DNA of 64,000 bases from NCBI GenBank assembly GCA_021292165.1, contig CM037877.1, positions 165,174,742 through 165,238,741 on the forward strand, in the 5' to 3' direction. This DNA comes from Shinisaurus crocodilurus. Lineage: Eukaryota; Chordata; Lepidosauria; Squamata; Shinisauridae. The notes below the pieces were generated by a model. It ran no database searches. It was not told the DNA's origin and saw only the letters and a program-made list of their open reading frames with translations. The translations under genes were made by a program, and so were the position numbers. Below, one piece after another: positions 44,768 to 54,759 of this stretch. Numbering within the stretch: position 1 is the stretch's first letter; each line of letters begins with the position of its first letter.

Positions 44768-45040
44768 TTGGTGTGGTGTGGTGTGGCGTGGCGTGGCGTG
44801 GCGTGGCGTGGCGTGGTGTGGTGCAGTGGTTAGAGTTTTGGACTAGGACTGGAGAGACCCAGGTTCAAATCCCCACTCAGCCATGAAGCTCCCTGGGTGA
44901 CTTTGGGCCAGTCACCAACTCTCAGTGTGACCTACCCCATAGGGCTGTTGTAAGGACAAAATGGGGAGGGGAGGACCATATATGCCCTTTTGAGCTCCTT
45001 GGAAGAAAGGCGGGATGTCAATGTAATAAATAAGTCAAGA
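44768..45040 (+). mobile_element. Sauria-type SINE with pentanucleotide expansion
   Basis: Head box B 'ggttcaaatcc' (44862 onward), 'ccatgaagctccctgggtg', 'gccagtcaccaactctcag', 'aaggcgggatgtcaatg', then an AATAAAT tail. The 5' end, normally 'agtgtggtgtagtgg', is expanded to about 10 TGGCG/TGGTG units at 44771-44823, just upstream of and into the box A region. Confidence 0.85.
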
Positions 45041-45044
45041 GGAT

Positions 45045-45530
45045 AACCTGTTCAAGGAAAAGTGGCTCAACAACTTTAATGCTTCCTCCCTTCCAGACTG
45101 GGCTGATTTTTAAAGTCCAGAACTGCTTTGGGACTAGGGAGAGCAGAGATGGATGGAAATTTAAACAACATTCTGGAAAATTTCAAATCCTCTAAATTTT
45201 CAGCATCAAAATTTGGATTTTTCACTTCAGAGTTCAACAGACAAATTTGACACTCATTATTTCAGAAGAGGACATACCTCCCCACTCATAATCAATTGTT
45301 TGTGCTTTTTTCTCCATATTCAAGGGAAGTTTCTTTAACCAGTTAAACAAATAAATGGAGTTAGAACAAAATGTACTAAATGCTACTGCATTGAGTCACT
45401 GTTAAATATTGTCTGCTACTGCATGTCATCTACTGGGATGCTGTCAAATAATATAGGCATGTTGGGGTTGGATAAGTTTTCTGCTGCTGTGTGTAGACAG
45501 CCAGAGCTTCATTTAGCTAGCTAGCACACA
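45045..45530. other. Noncoding DNA, possible MITE at 45140
   Basis: 'agagatggatggaaatttaaac' to 'cacttcagagttc' resembles the 11897 family but the ends are not convincing. Confidence 0.35.
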
Positions 45531-45536
45531 GACCAT

Positions 45537-45616
45537 TATTATTACTATTACTATTACTATTACTATTACTATTACTATTACTATTACTATTACTATTACT
45601 ATTACTATTACTATTT
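45537..45616 (+). repeat. (TATTAC)n hexanucleotide tract
   Basis: About 12 near-perfect units of period 6. The Asn-Ser repeat frame on the minus strand is this tract. Confidence 0.95.
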
Positions 45617-46440
45617 ATAGTGTGGGTTGTTGTTAAACCGTGGGTTATAATGTTGTCTGAACCCAGCTGCACTAACAAGCCATGGCTTGTTAACCATGAA
45701 CAACCCATGAGGAGAACCCATGGTTTGTTGTTGGATTGTGAACTGTGGGTTGCTCACCAGGGCCAGCGCTACCGCTAGGCAAACTAGGCAGCTGCCTAGG
45801 GTGCATGGCTGAAGCGGGCGCAGAAACGCTCTGCTCCTGTCGGCCAACTCTTCCTCGCCGCCCCCGGGACTGCTGGGCGATGCGCTGCCCGCCTGCCGCT
45901 CGCGGAGCCCGGATCTGTCGGCAAGGCGGCCAGGCGGGGCAGCCGCGGAGATGCCACTGGCCATGGGTGACAAAGGCACCACCAGGTCACAGAGAGAGAG
46001 AGAGAGAGAGAGAGAGACATGGAGGAGGAGGACAAGGTGGGAGGGATACTAAAGTTTTGAGAGAGATTTTAGAAAGGCGTTTGAGACAAGATCCAAGTAA
46101 AGTTAGGTATGTGTCTCAGGCTGCCGTCCTGAATATTTTTCTTTATAAGAAGGACCCCTTCCAATCAATCGGACTTACACACACACACACACACACACAC
46201 ACTGCATTAGGGAATCACTGGGGTCGCGCTCAGCTTTCCTCGGCGGGGGGGCGCCTCTTCCCGAGCTAGGCCGGGTCAGGAGCGCGTGTGGTGCCTTTGT
46301 CACCCATAATTATGCCTAGGGCGCCAAACTGCCTTGCACCGGTCCTGTTGCTCACCATGGTTTCTTACCTCGGCTGGGTTCAGACAACACGATAACCCAT
46401 ATTTCAACAACAACCCATGGTTCAACGACAACCCACACTC
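45617..46440. mobile_element. Inverted-repeat MITE host with nested hAT
   Basis: Outer arms 'agtgtgggttgttgttaaacc...gttgtctgaacccagc' (45617-45667) and the reverse complement 'ggctgggttcagacaacacg...acccacact' (46371-46440) pair well. This defines an older element of roughly 230 bp before insertion of the 590-bp hAT at 45758. The 'gtctgaaccc' ends suggest kinship with 2057-2497. Superfamily unknown. Confidence 0.65.
45758..46347. mobile_element. hAT element, CAGGGCC family, 590 bp
   Basis: Begins CAGGGCCAGCGCTACCGC and ends CACCGGTCCTG. Exact octamer ttgctcac at 45750-45757 and 46348-46355. The interior has a GC-rich part (45840-45990), (GA)n at 45989-46017 and (CA)n at 46172-46201. The phrase 'ggtgacaaaggcaccac' at 45965 recurs inverted at 46289-46306, suggesting that an inner palindrome has been filled with unrelated DNA. 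No transposase. Confidence 0.93.
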
Positions 46441-46763
46441 AACCCATACTCAACCCTTGAGTGTGGGTTATCATGTTCTTTGAACCCAATCGCTTTCTCA
46501 TTCATCCCACCTACCTTGCATAGGGAACCCAATCTGAAGAACCTGATGTGTACAAGGGCAACACATTCCATGCTTGCTGACAAATTTGAACAGAATTTTT
46601 AAAATGAATTCAGGAGAGCAGCCCAAGCACAGAGCAGACATAATCTGGAAAGAATACAAGTAGTGTGGAGCTGGTATTCTGTGTAGACACACACATACAT
46701 CTTCCCTACTTTGCACTGCATCCTTTCTAGCCACACCAAGCCATCAGAGCCATGATCTAATAT

Positions 46764-46886
46764 CAGGGATGAGTAACTTATGGCCCAGATGTCTTGGCCT
46801 ACCACTCCAATCTTCCCATATGCTGGCTAGGACTAATGGGAGTTGTAGACTAAAACATCTGGAGGGCCACAAATTGCCCATCCCTG
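46764..46886. mobile_element. Palindromic hAT MITE, diverged
   Basis: CAGGGATGAGTAACTTATGG and, reversed, CAGGGATGGGCAATTTGTGG. The central palindrome is worn. No clean target duplication. Confidence 0.8.
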
Positions 46887-46889
46887 TCT

Positions 46890-47700
46890 GTTTATGATTA
46901 CCAATCTGTACTACCTTAAAGCATAATACTTATGATGTTTCACAGTTGATTTTTTTTTTTAAAGCATTGGAACCTTGAGTTTTATTTTTAATATATTCAG
47001 TGAGGAGTGATGGTTTAAGGATTTGAGGGCCCCTGTGAAAAGCACAAGGAAGACTTCCAGTAGAACAGCCCAGAGGTGCTTAGTGACTGTGGATTTGCCC
47101 ACTGCAGGGTGAAAAACCTGAGCACTATCTTACACATGGACTGGAAAGTGAGAGCCATGGAATTGGCCCACACATAGTGAGCAAGTAAGCCCAGCTCCCA
47201 TTTACGCCATCCAGACTCTATTTGCACCATGTTTGGATGTTCAGATCCTCCATTACCCACACACAGCTCTAACTACCTCTGAGACTCTGGCCATCTTATA
47301 TCGTCATATTGACATCATGTTAGCTGTTTACAGCAACCATTGATAATACTTGTGTCTGCAGCTCATTTAAAATAGGGACTTCCAGGGACATATGGAAGAT
47401 GGCAACCATATGGCCATCATCAACCTGATGGGGCTGGGAAGTTCAGGAATATAGGGTCTAGGCAAGATGAAGGGATTGGGTAGAGGGGGGGGCCCTCCCC
47501 CCTCCAAACCTTAGAGACTCAGATCCAGAATTTTCCCAATAGGGGCCTGTGCAGGCCAAAGCTTTGTGTTGAATAGGATCATAGCTTTGTGTTTGTACAG
47601 GGGATCTGCAAGTTGGTAACCAGGAGGGACTTAGGAGGCTGTAACTGCACATGGGGCTGTTTGAAATGATGCAGTCACCTGGGAGGGCCATTGTGTGAGG
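46890..47700. other. Noncoding DNA, nothing recognised
   Basis: No repeat ends or coding region recognised apart from a T run at 46951-46960. Confidence 0.4.
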
Positions 47701-47754
47701 AATAGCCTGCACTTAGCCTTACTCGAATACAGCAGGGCCTAATTCAATTTTGGA

Positions 47755-48058
47755 GAAGCTCTCAGGGGCTGCATTCCAGTGGTGGGAGGGGCCGAAAAAG
47801 GCTGGGGCCAAACTGCAGGCATATTTTAGCGTAAAGCTCTTACTGCCAGGAACTAAGCCTCAGGAGAGGAATTTCAACTTTTTAGAATGGGGGGGGAACC
47901 CTGTGCAAAACCAGGAAAGCACCAAACTATTGGCGGTCAGAGAAAAGGGGGTGGGGCAGGGGAAGGGCCATGGTCATCTGAGGAACCCAAGAAGGCCAAA
48001 TTGGGGCCCCAGGAGGGCTGGATTTGGCCCACCAGCCTGAGGTTGAACATCCCTGATC
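47755..48058. mobile_element. Half copy of the 42611 palindromic element
   Basis: From 47825, 'agcgtaaagctcttactgcc', 'gaggaatttcaactttttag' and 'ggatttggcccaccagcctg' follow the right arm of 42611-43034 in order and end at CATCCCTG. The left arm is replaced by 'aggggctgcattccagtgg'. Confidence 0.6.
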
Positions 48059-48064
48059 TAGAGG

Positions 48065-49215
48065 AACCTTGAAGCACAGAGGTACTTAGCTTCCTTTGTT
48101 ATGATCGCCAACTAGAAGTTTTAGTTCAAAAGCACTAGTAGAAAGTACTCCATACCAGCTTACAGAACATGCCTTTGGCATGATGTTCCCTCCAACATTC
48201 TGCAGTAGTTCGCTATTGGTTTAGGCCTCGCCCCTTAGCTGTCATTTTCTGAAAGGAAGTAAGGCTCCACCCACTTCCCATATTACATCGGCAGTGATTC
48301 AGCAACCCGCTTACCCTTTATGAGGCCATTCTTTTCCATAGTGATTTACACAATTGGCTCTGCTATGTACCCAACGAGGCCCACAGGGCTCAGGATGCTG
48401 TAGAACTGCTCTTTGATCATCCGTTATCCAGCAGAGGGCAGGCTTCCTGATGGGAGCCCATTCTGAGTGCCCATATTGCTCCTTCTTTAGCACACCGGCC
48501 GGTGAGCATTTTCTCTCTTTTTTTCCCAGGGTTCTAGGCCAATTTAGCATTTCCTGAGCCCTGAAGAATGGTTATTGCCTTGCATCCCTTCTCGCAGTAG
48601 TATGTCTTGTGCAACAGTCCATGAATTTACAGTGGTGAAATAATGCCAATTTATTTCAGCTGAAATCCGGGTGTAGATTCGAGCCATTTTATACAGATAT
48701 ATATAAAATGAAAATGATTCAAGGCAAAGACAGGTTTATGAAGGCAGGAGAGCAGCCGCTGAATTGGGCCCCCTAAGTCTTTATCTCCGGTGACGCACCT
48801 TCCCCGTTAGCTTCTGACAGGATGAAGATTCAGAGCGTGAATATGCAATAACTGTATCTCAATCTGTTACAGGTATTTCAAGGCCATTCTGCATAAATGG
48901 TATACATTATTGCCTCTTGTCTTAATCTTTAAAACTCCCAGATACCTCGCACACGGGTGTAGGTTAAGGTTTAATGCATCCTTCTGCCATAAACGCATTG
49001 CTCAAGATGAACAAACAAGTGGATAGTTGCTTAAACCCCTTTGCGAAAATCAAACCAGCTTTCAACAGCTATTCATATATTTATGGTCCAATGTGAATCA
49101 TTCCTTAGGTTTTCTGCTCTGAACTATTAGCAGCTAATGCTCATCGTTTCACAGCCTTAAGTCGCTTGATTTTCTTTCCTTTTCTCATATATACATATAT
49201 TTTGTTTCTCCCCAG
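48065..49215. other. Single-copy DNA upstream of candidate exon
   Basis: No repeat recognised. 48600-49200 looks non-repetitive. If the 49216 exon is real this would be intron, and its last bases form a good splice acceptor. Confidence 0.45.
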
Positions 49216-49421
49216 TACCAACTCGAGAAAAAATCACCCTGGAGAGTGCTGGTGTTGCGCTGGCGCAAGTGGGTCGTCTTCTGCACAATCCTGGCAGTAA
49301 TGATCACCATTCCTCTTCTGGTCTATCAAATGATGATTGCTTTTAAGGATCCTCCTCCCTCCCTCGTTTTCCACGTAGCAGCTGTCTGCTTTGGAGCGCT
49401 CACAGAGATACTTCTGACCAA
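49216..49421 (+). CDS. Candidate internal exon of a membrane protein
   Basis: 206 bp between a polypyrimidine-AG acceptor (ttgtttctccccag, 49202-49215) and a GTGAGT donor (49422). Only one plus frame is open: 68 codons starting TAC-CAA-CTC, with phase 0 entry and two bases left for the next exon. The product is basic at first (KKSPWR, RWRKW), then a hydrophobic segment of about 25 residues (WVVFCTILAVMITIPLLVYQ), a short polar KDPPPS loop and a second hydrophobic stretch (LVFHVAAVCFGALTEILL). This suggests two membrane spans, or one span plus a re-entrant segment. Codon use looks protein-like and no repeat overlaps it. I do not recognise the gene, and no other exon of it was found in the window. 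Confidence 0.5.
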
Positions 49422-49513
49422 GTGAGTGAAAACAGACTCCGAATTTCTTCCGGCCTCTCCTCTCATGCAAACTAGCAAGGCTGACTGGTTTGCTTTCTCT
49501 ACCCGAGGGCATT

Positions 49514-49940
49514 TAGAAAAGGGGCGGGCAGATGGTGGATCAGGATCTACTGGTAGATCGCTGGGTGATTTGCTGTAGATCTTTCTGACTCTGATAAGAG
49601 GAAGCAAAATTGCAAAGGAGAAAAAAACTCTTCCATGGCTGGCCTTGTGCTAATTCCTTATCTCTCAGCCTCAGCGTTCCTCATCTGTAAAATAGGAGTA
49701 CTATTTTACTATTGGTTGCTTTTGAGCTTGCTTTTAGAGTGTTGTGTTAGAATCCCTGCTCTCTGGTAACTCACATGTAGATTTGTTTATATCTCAGTGT
49801 ATGGTTGATGGGGTGCAGCAGAGAACTGGTTCCACACACCCCGAGCCACCATTTTGTGTCTGGGTCTGGTTGGTAGACCTCAATATTCTAGTAAAAAACA
49901 AAATAGATCCTGCAAGCCTTAAGTCTTCCCATCCCTAATT
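49514..49940. mobile_element. hAT MITE, 16177 family, second copy
   Basis: Left end 'aaggggcgggcagatggtgg', interior 'gatctactggtagatcgctggg' and 'attctagtaaaaaacaaaat', right end 'cttaagtcttcccatccct'. A fragment like MIR ('tctcagcctcagcg...tcatctgtaaaatagg', 49662-49700) lies inside it and may be an older passenger. Confidence 0.65.
49662..49702 (+). mobile_element. MIR-like fragment
   Basis: 'cctcagcgttcctcatctgt' then 'aaaataggagtac' is the 3' half core of MIR. Only about 40 bases remain. Confidence 0.5.
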
Positions 49941-49944
49941 TCAA

Positions 49945-50815
49945 GCATTCCTGCAGAAATTTAACCATTACATTAAATCACAGGCCTCTTACCCCTAGTG
50001 TTTCAGAGTACAATTAAGGTTACACGTCTATGCTTGTTTCATGTTTGTTTCCTTAGTATACAAACCCAATGCTCAACTCCCGCACCTTTATCTCATTAGG
50101 GTCCACCCAGCAAAGAAGAGCGAATAATATTTCAAGGTTTTGTAACTATTAAGGGTTGTGTGTGTTTTTTTAGTTATTGTTGTTAATGGTTTCATTATGA
50201 GGAAGGAATTTTAAAAAAATCCCTCCCACTCCAAGCCATCATTTAATCATGCCACTGAGTCACTGTAAAACTAATTCAGTTGCACAGTAAGTACCACTGC
50301 ATGGGATGCAGATAGTCTGAACTTTTCTGGCGCATGGTCTCATAAACACTTCAGGTTGAATAGAAATATGGACCTGCATTTCCAAATCCTAGATAGGTAT
50401 CGTTGCCCCTTCCTCTTTATGAGTTTTATCCCCCGAACTTGGGCCTGATTCCCATTTTGGCGTGACGACATCATCAAGAAGTGATTTTATCATATCAGCT
50501 TCATGCAGCAAATATCCCTTATGAAAGTACCACAAGGTGGAGACGGCTGACATTTACCGTGCCAGGTGGAAGCCGTGAGAATCAGCAGGCTGCCTAAGCC
50601 AGTGAATACAAGCAGCATCCCCGGAGGAGACCTAAGAAGTGATCTCCAGATGGCTTTACCAACTCACCACTGAACGTGGCACTGAGGCCCCCATCATCTA
50701 TTAAAGGGGCAATACGCTCCCGGCAGGACTGAGATCCTCAGGAACCAAAACTGATATTTGCACGGTAGCCATATTAAACAGGAATTCAACATTTCAGGGC
50801 CAAATTAGACAAGAT
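49945..50815. other. Noncoding DNA, nothing recognised
   Basis: No repeat ends or further exon with plausible splice sites recognised. Confidence 0.4.
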
Positions 50816-50820
50816 ATTTA

Positions 50821-51167
50821 CCATGCGGTTAGCCCTGGCATGCAAGGTTTGAAAAAAAGAAGGGGGGGAGCTGGTGGTGCAGAGCTGGATCAGGACCATG
50901 GCAAGGGGGGTATTTGTCACTTTGCCACTGCACGATCCCAACCAGAAAGAAGGGGTACATACATCTGCTCTCCACAATTCCTCACATTGTGAATAGCAGG
51001 CATGGTAGGCTGGATTCTGATCAGGGCAGATTCTGATCATTGGCAGGGACAAAAGGTTAAATAAAGCTCCTTCCGTCCATGCCATGGGTTCCAATGCAGC
51101 TCCGTCCGGCCCCTCTGCACAGGCTCCCTTTGCTTTAAAACCTTGCATGCCAGGGCTAATCATGTGG
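50821..51167. mobile_element. MITE with 30-bp terminal inverted repeats
   Basis: Left end 50821-50850 (ccatgcggttagccctggc) and right end 51138-51167, reversed (ccacatgattagccctggc), pair over 30 bases with 'gcatgcaaggttt' shared. The interior has 'ggagctggtggtgcagagc' and no coding content. Superfamily undetermined. Confidence 0.65.
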
Positions 51168-51269
51168 CAAGCGTCACGTCTAGCTTTGTCCTCTGGAATC
51201 AGGCTACTTCTCTCTATGGGAAATTTCAGGAGTGACGCATGTCCAGTGGGCAGGAAGAGAAGGAGAGAG

Positions 51270-51895
51270 CGGCTTCCTGGCCCACCCAATCTTCTTCCAA
51301 CACCCACACGGACCTTTCCCCTTTGCTCTCTCCCTCCACTCCCAGCCTCTAGCCTCACTATTTCTCCACACACACCCAACCCTTTTCCTCACTATTTCAT
51401 AGATTTCATAGATCATAGAGTTGGAAGGGGCCTACAAGGCTATCGAGTCCAACCCCCTGCTCAATGCAGGAAACTAGAGGAGGGGTCTCCCATCCAAGTA
51501 ATAACCAGGCCTGACCCTGCTTAGCTTTCCACGCTCAGACAAGCTGAGCCAGCATGAGCCACAGGCTCTCCCTTCCCTGTCCCTAGCCACCTTCTTTCTC
51601 TCCCTTCCTCACCCCTAGCCTTGCTCTCTCTCCCACTCGCTATCTCACTGTTTCTCTCCACCCCCAGCCTCCAGCTTCGCTATTTCTTCCACCCCCACCT
51701 CTTTACCTCACTGTTTCTGCCCCTCCTAGCCTCTAGCCTAGCTCTTTCTCTCCCCTCCACCGCTTTACTTCGCTGTTTCTCCCCTTCCCAGCCTCTAGCT
51801 TTGCTTTTTCTCTCGCTATTTCCCCCTCCCTCGCAGCCCCCCCAGCCTTGCTCTCTCTCTCTCTCTCCCCCTTCCCAGCCCCTTCTCTGGTTCTT
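51270..51895 (+). repeat. 62-bp pyrimidine-rich minisatellite, SINE-interrupted
   Basis: Units starting agcct[cc/ct]agc occur at 51666, 51728 and 51790 (exactly 62 apart). Degenerate units extend on both sides (51344, about 51615). The strand is strongly C+T rich. The 5S-headed SINE (51395-51566) divides the array. An isolated unit-like piece lies at 58774-58800. Confidence 0.75.
51395..51566 (-). mobile_element. 5S rRNA-headed SINE with CR1 tail, copy 1
   Basis: Minus strand order: head 'gcctgtggctcatgctgg', 'gaaagctaagcagggtc', 'tacttggatgggagacc' (the internal-promoter half of 5S rRNA), linker 'cctcctctagtttcctgc', then the CR1 3' end 'gcagggggttggactcgat' and a tail of repeated ATAG/ATTTC units. 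Complete at the 5' end. The RNA polymerase III control region of 5S (box A, intermediate element, box C) is recognisable. Confidence 0.85.
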
Positions 51896-52229
51896 CACAT
51901 GTGCACGCACACACATGGAGCAGCTTCCCAGGCGGGGACTCTGATGGCAGAGGAGGAGGTAAGAGTGCCAGGAGTGGCTGAGCCTTCCGCTGAGGTAGGG
52001 AAAATGTTTTCTTTCTTTGGGGAGGTGGGGGCATTTTCCATTTTTGGGGGGCTGGGGAAAGGTCTGCATGTGTGGATAGGATGAGCAGAGCAATCCTTTG
52101 TAGGTCTACTCAGAAGTAATTCCCATTGAGTTCCATATAAGCACACATAGGATTGAAACCTTAAACAGGTATCTTGTTGGGCTTCTGTGGGGCCAAATAT
52201 GTGGATTGGCTTTGGAGTTCAGACCTTTC

Positions 52230-52410
52230 CTATGCTTGTACTCACTCAGTTTCTTGAGTGAATTGCTTGTCTTTTCACTCACCAGGCCCCCATGGCAGCC
52301 ATCATGTGACTAGCCACATCCTCCGTGGGAGCCATTTTGTGATGATGCACACAGCAGTTTCTCGAATTCCCAAATGTGCCCACAAGTCCAAAAAGGTTGG
52401 CGACCCCTGT
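52230..52410. mobile_element. hAT MITE, right part
   Basis: 'cctcaccaggcccccatgg' to 'aaaaaggttggcgacccctg'. The CGACCCCTG terminus is hAT-like. Related to 34128-34240. The left end is not located. Confidence 0.5.
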
Positions 52411-52419
52411 ACACATATA

Positions 52420-53820
52420 GCCTTTTTTAATTCAGTTTCTACACAAAGAAAATGGAAACTCCACTATGAAAATGGCATGCTTAAATTGATTCCTGTCGCC
52501 CTCGAATCTTCCTTGTTCAAAATTTCCCTTTGTCTTAAAGCTTTTCCTTGCAAAAATCTAAACTTGTACATTTTCCTCTCTAATTATAAAGCGAGTTCCC
52601 CGCTTACCGGGGAGCCGCCATTGTGAGCGCACGTGGGTCCAGACGGCGGGAAAGGAAGGAGGCGGCAAGTCCAGTGCCTGCATGGCAGCAGTGGAGCCTC
52701 CCTACGGCCCAATAGCACCGAGCCATTTAGAAGGCCAATTGGCCTGGTGGAGGGGGGGGGGCATGATGAGGGAGGTGGACCAGAGTGGGAACAGTTGCAG
52801 CCTGTTCCTACTCTGGTCTGCATGAGGCCCATAAAGTGAGGCCTCATGGGGTTGGGGCAGGACCATTGCTGTCGCCGACTTCCCCATCCACAGCTGGTAA
52901 TCGTAGATCTTGCAGTGGACAGTCGCTGGTTATCCGGGCTGTGAAGGAATTTTACCTGCCTTCCAATTGGCAAGCGTGGGGACAGGGTTTTCGCCTTCCC
53001 CACTGCAGGATTGGTTCATGGAAATAAGCGGATCTATGTATGTGGGACCATTCTGGTAGAACTGTATTGTTTGAGTCACAACTGTGAGGAGCATGATAGG
53101 CATTGGGCTGGATCAATTTGGGAGGGGGAGAGGGATTGGGCCCCCTGCTCCCCTGCAGTGGGATCCCCTTAAGGGAACTGTTTGGACGTGGCACCAAGAC
53201 CAGGGCAACACGGCGGCTGCGAGCTTGCCACACCCAGGGTGGAGGGAAAGGGGTTCACTTCACGTTAGCGGTCTGTGCCATGGTGGACCTCTGACCCTGT
53301 CATCCACCACCGACACTCCTGGCAGGCGGGCCAGGAAGGAAACTCAGACAGCAGCCGGGCTGCCCGGTGGCAGAAGAATCAATGACCTGTGCCTCCGCCA
53401 ATCCTATTCAAAATGATATAAAGTTGTGGCCAATTTAAAACAGAGCTCTGCAAAAACGACCAGGCCATTCTGGAAAATATTTTCTGTGTTTTCCCATCAA
53501 TTCTCCTGACTTTTTGCTTAACTGGGAAAATCCATTAAGAAGGGAAACAGCAGAACAGCTGCACATTTTCTTTCATGGTGTAGACAGGAAAATGCGGAAT
53601 GGAAGCAGGGTGGGAGTTGTCATCCCTGGGGAAAGTGGATGGCATGCTGGAGATGCCCCATCTTTCTTGATTGCTTCCCATGTATTTCCTTTTGTAGAGC
53701 CATTCCCTGCAACTCCTTCCAGCTCTTCAAAAGGGCATTAGCAGCCACTTAATTATTTGTTTCAGAATTTTGTACTGAGATCGCCTGTTTAACTTCGTAG
53801 TTCTTTTAAAAATAAATATA
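52420..53820. other. Noncoding DNA, GC-rich 52590-53300
   Basis: GC-rich frames at 52584-53003 and 53084-53416 have no known domain. 52590-53035 has partial self-complementarity ('cttaccggggagc', 'cacgtgg') and may be an unclassified DNA transposon. A G run lies at 52753-52761. Confidence 0.4.
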
Positions 53821-53826
53821 AATGTA

Positions 53827-53996
53827 CCCGTATTTTTCCGTCTATAAGACGCCCCCATGTATAAGACGCCCCCCACTGGGCAGTTTCGCAACCACGCGGT
53901 TCTCTCCTTCAGCTTACTTCCGTGTATAAGACGATCCTCAATTTTTAGTCTAACAATTTTAGGAAAAAGTATAGTCTTATACATGGAAAAATACTG
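53827..53996. mobile_element. Tc1/mariner-type MITE ('tataagacg' family), 170 bp
   Basis: Ends cccgtatttttccgtctata and, reversed, cagtatttttccatgtata. TA lies on both sides (53825-53826, 53997-53998). Repeated 'gtataagacg' in both orientations. A short non-autonomous element. Confidence 0.82.
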
Positions 53997-54041
53997 TATG
54001 TTAGTGGTATTCCAGAAGAACAGACCTGCACAAGGGTTATT

Positions 54042-54290
54042 TTTATTTTATTTATTTATTTATTATATTTATAGCCTGCCTTTTTTCCTGCAAGGAACCC
54101 AAGGCGGCTTACATAATCCTCCTCCTCCTCCTCTCCATTTTATCCTCACAACAACCCTGTGAGGTAGGTCAGGCTGAGAGTCAGTGACTGGCCCAAAGTC
54201 ACCCAGTGAGTTTCATGGCCGAGCGGGGACTAGCACCCGGATCTCCCGACTCCCAGCCCAACACTCTCACCACTATGCCACACTGGCTCT
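54042..54290 (-). mobile_element. Sauria-type SINE
   Basis: Complete minus-strand copy, close to 39305 ('gtaagccgccttgggttcc', 'cactgactctcagcctgacc'). The tail is (ATAA)n at 54040-54070. Confidence 0.88.
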
Positions 54291-54605
54291 ATATAAATAA
54301 TAAAATTGTGTGAGACAGCTTTGTCATTGGGGGCAGGGGTGCTGAGGCTTTCTTTTTTCAAAGCAGGAAAAGGGGAATCTGCTCAGTCTGTTCTCAGATG
54401 CCTGCCAGTAGGCCCCTTTTCCAGCAGCCATGTTTGTTCGGAAAATGAGCAAGAAGTTAGCAGATGTAGGAGAGCTGCATGCTCCGTATTTCTAAATTAA
54501 GGAATTCCGAAATACTGCACATCTGGTAAATACTTTTGTTAGAAGAGCGGTGTGTGGAGGCAAGTTACACTCAATAACGCACATGCCCAGAATGGAGAAA
54601 AGATA

Positions 54606-54757
54606 TTTCATAGATTTCATATGAGTTGGAAGGAGCCTACAAGGCTATCGAGTCCAACCCCCTGCTCACTGCAGGAAACTAGAGGAGGGGTCTCCCATCC
54701 AAGTAATAACCAGGCCTGACCCTGCTTAGCTTTCCACGCTCAGACAAGCTGAGCCGG
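54606..54757 (-). mobile_element. 5S rRNA-headed SINE with CR1 tail, copy 2
   Basis: Same order as copy 1 on the minus strand, but the 5' end stops at 'ccggctcagcttgtctgagc', so the first bases of the 5S head are missing. The CR1 tail reads 'gcagggggttggactcgat' and 'ctccttccaactc'. Confidence 0.82.
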
Positions 54758-54759
54758 TA

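Noticed and set aside
49234..49607. Minus-strand frames overlapping the candidate exon
   Set aside because: They have no known motif, no splice or start context, and are shadows of the plus-strand frame and the following hAT element.
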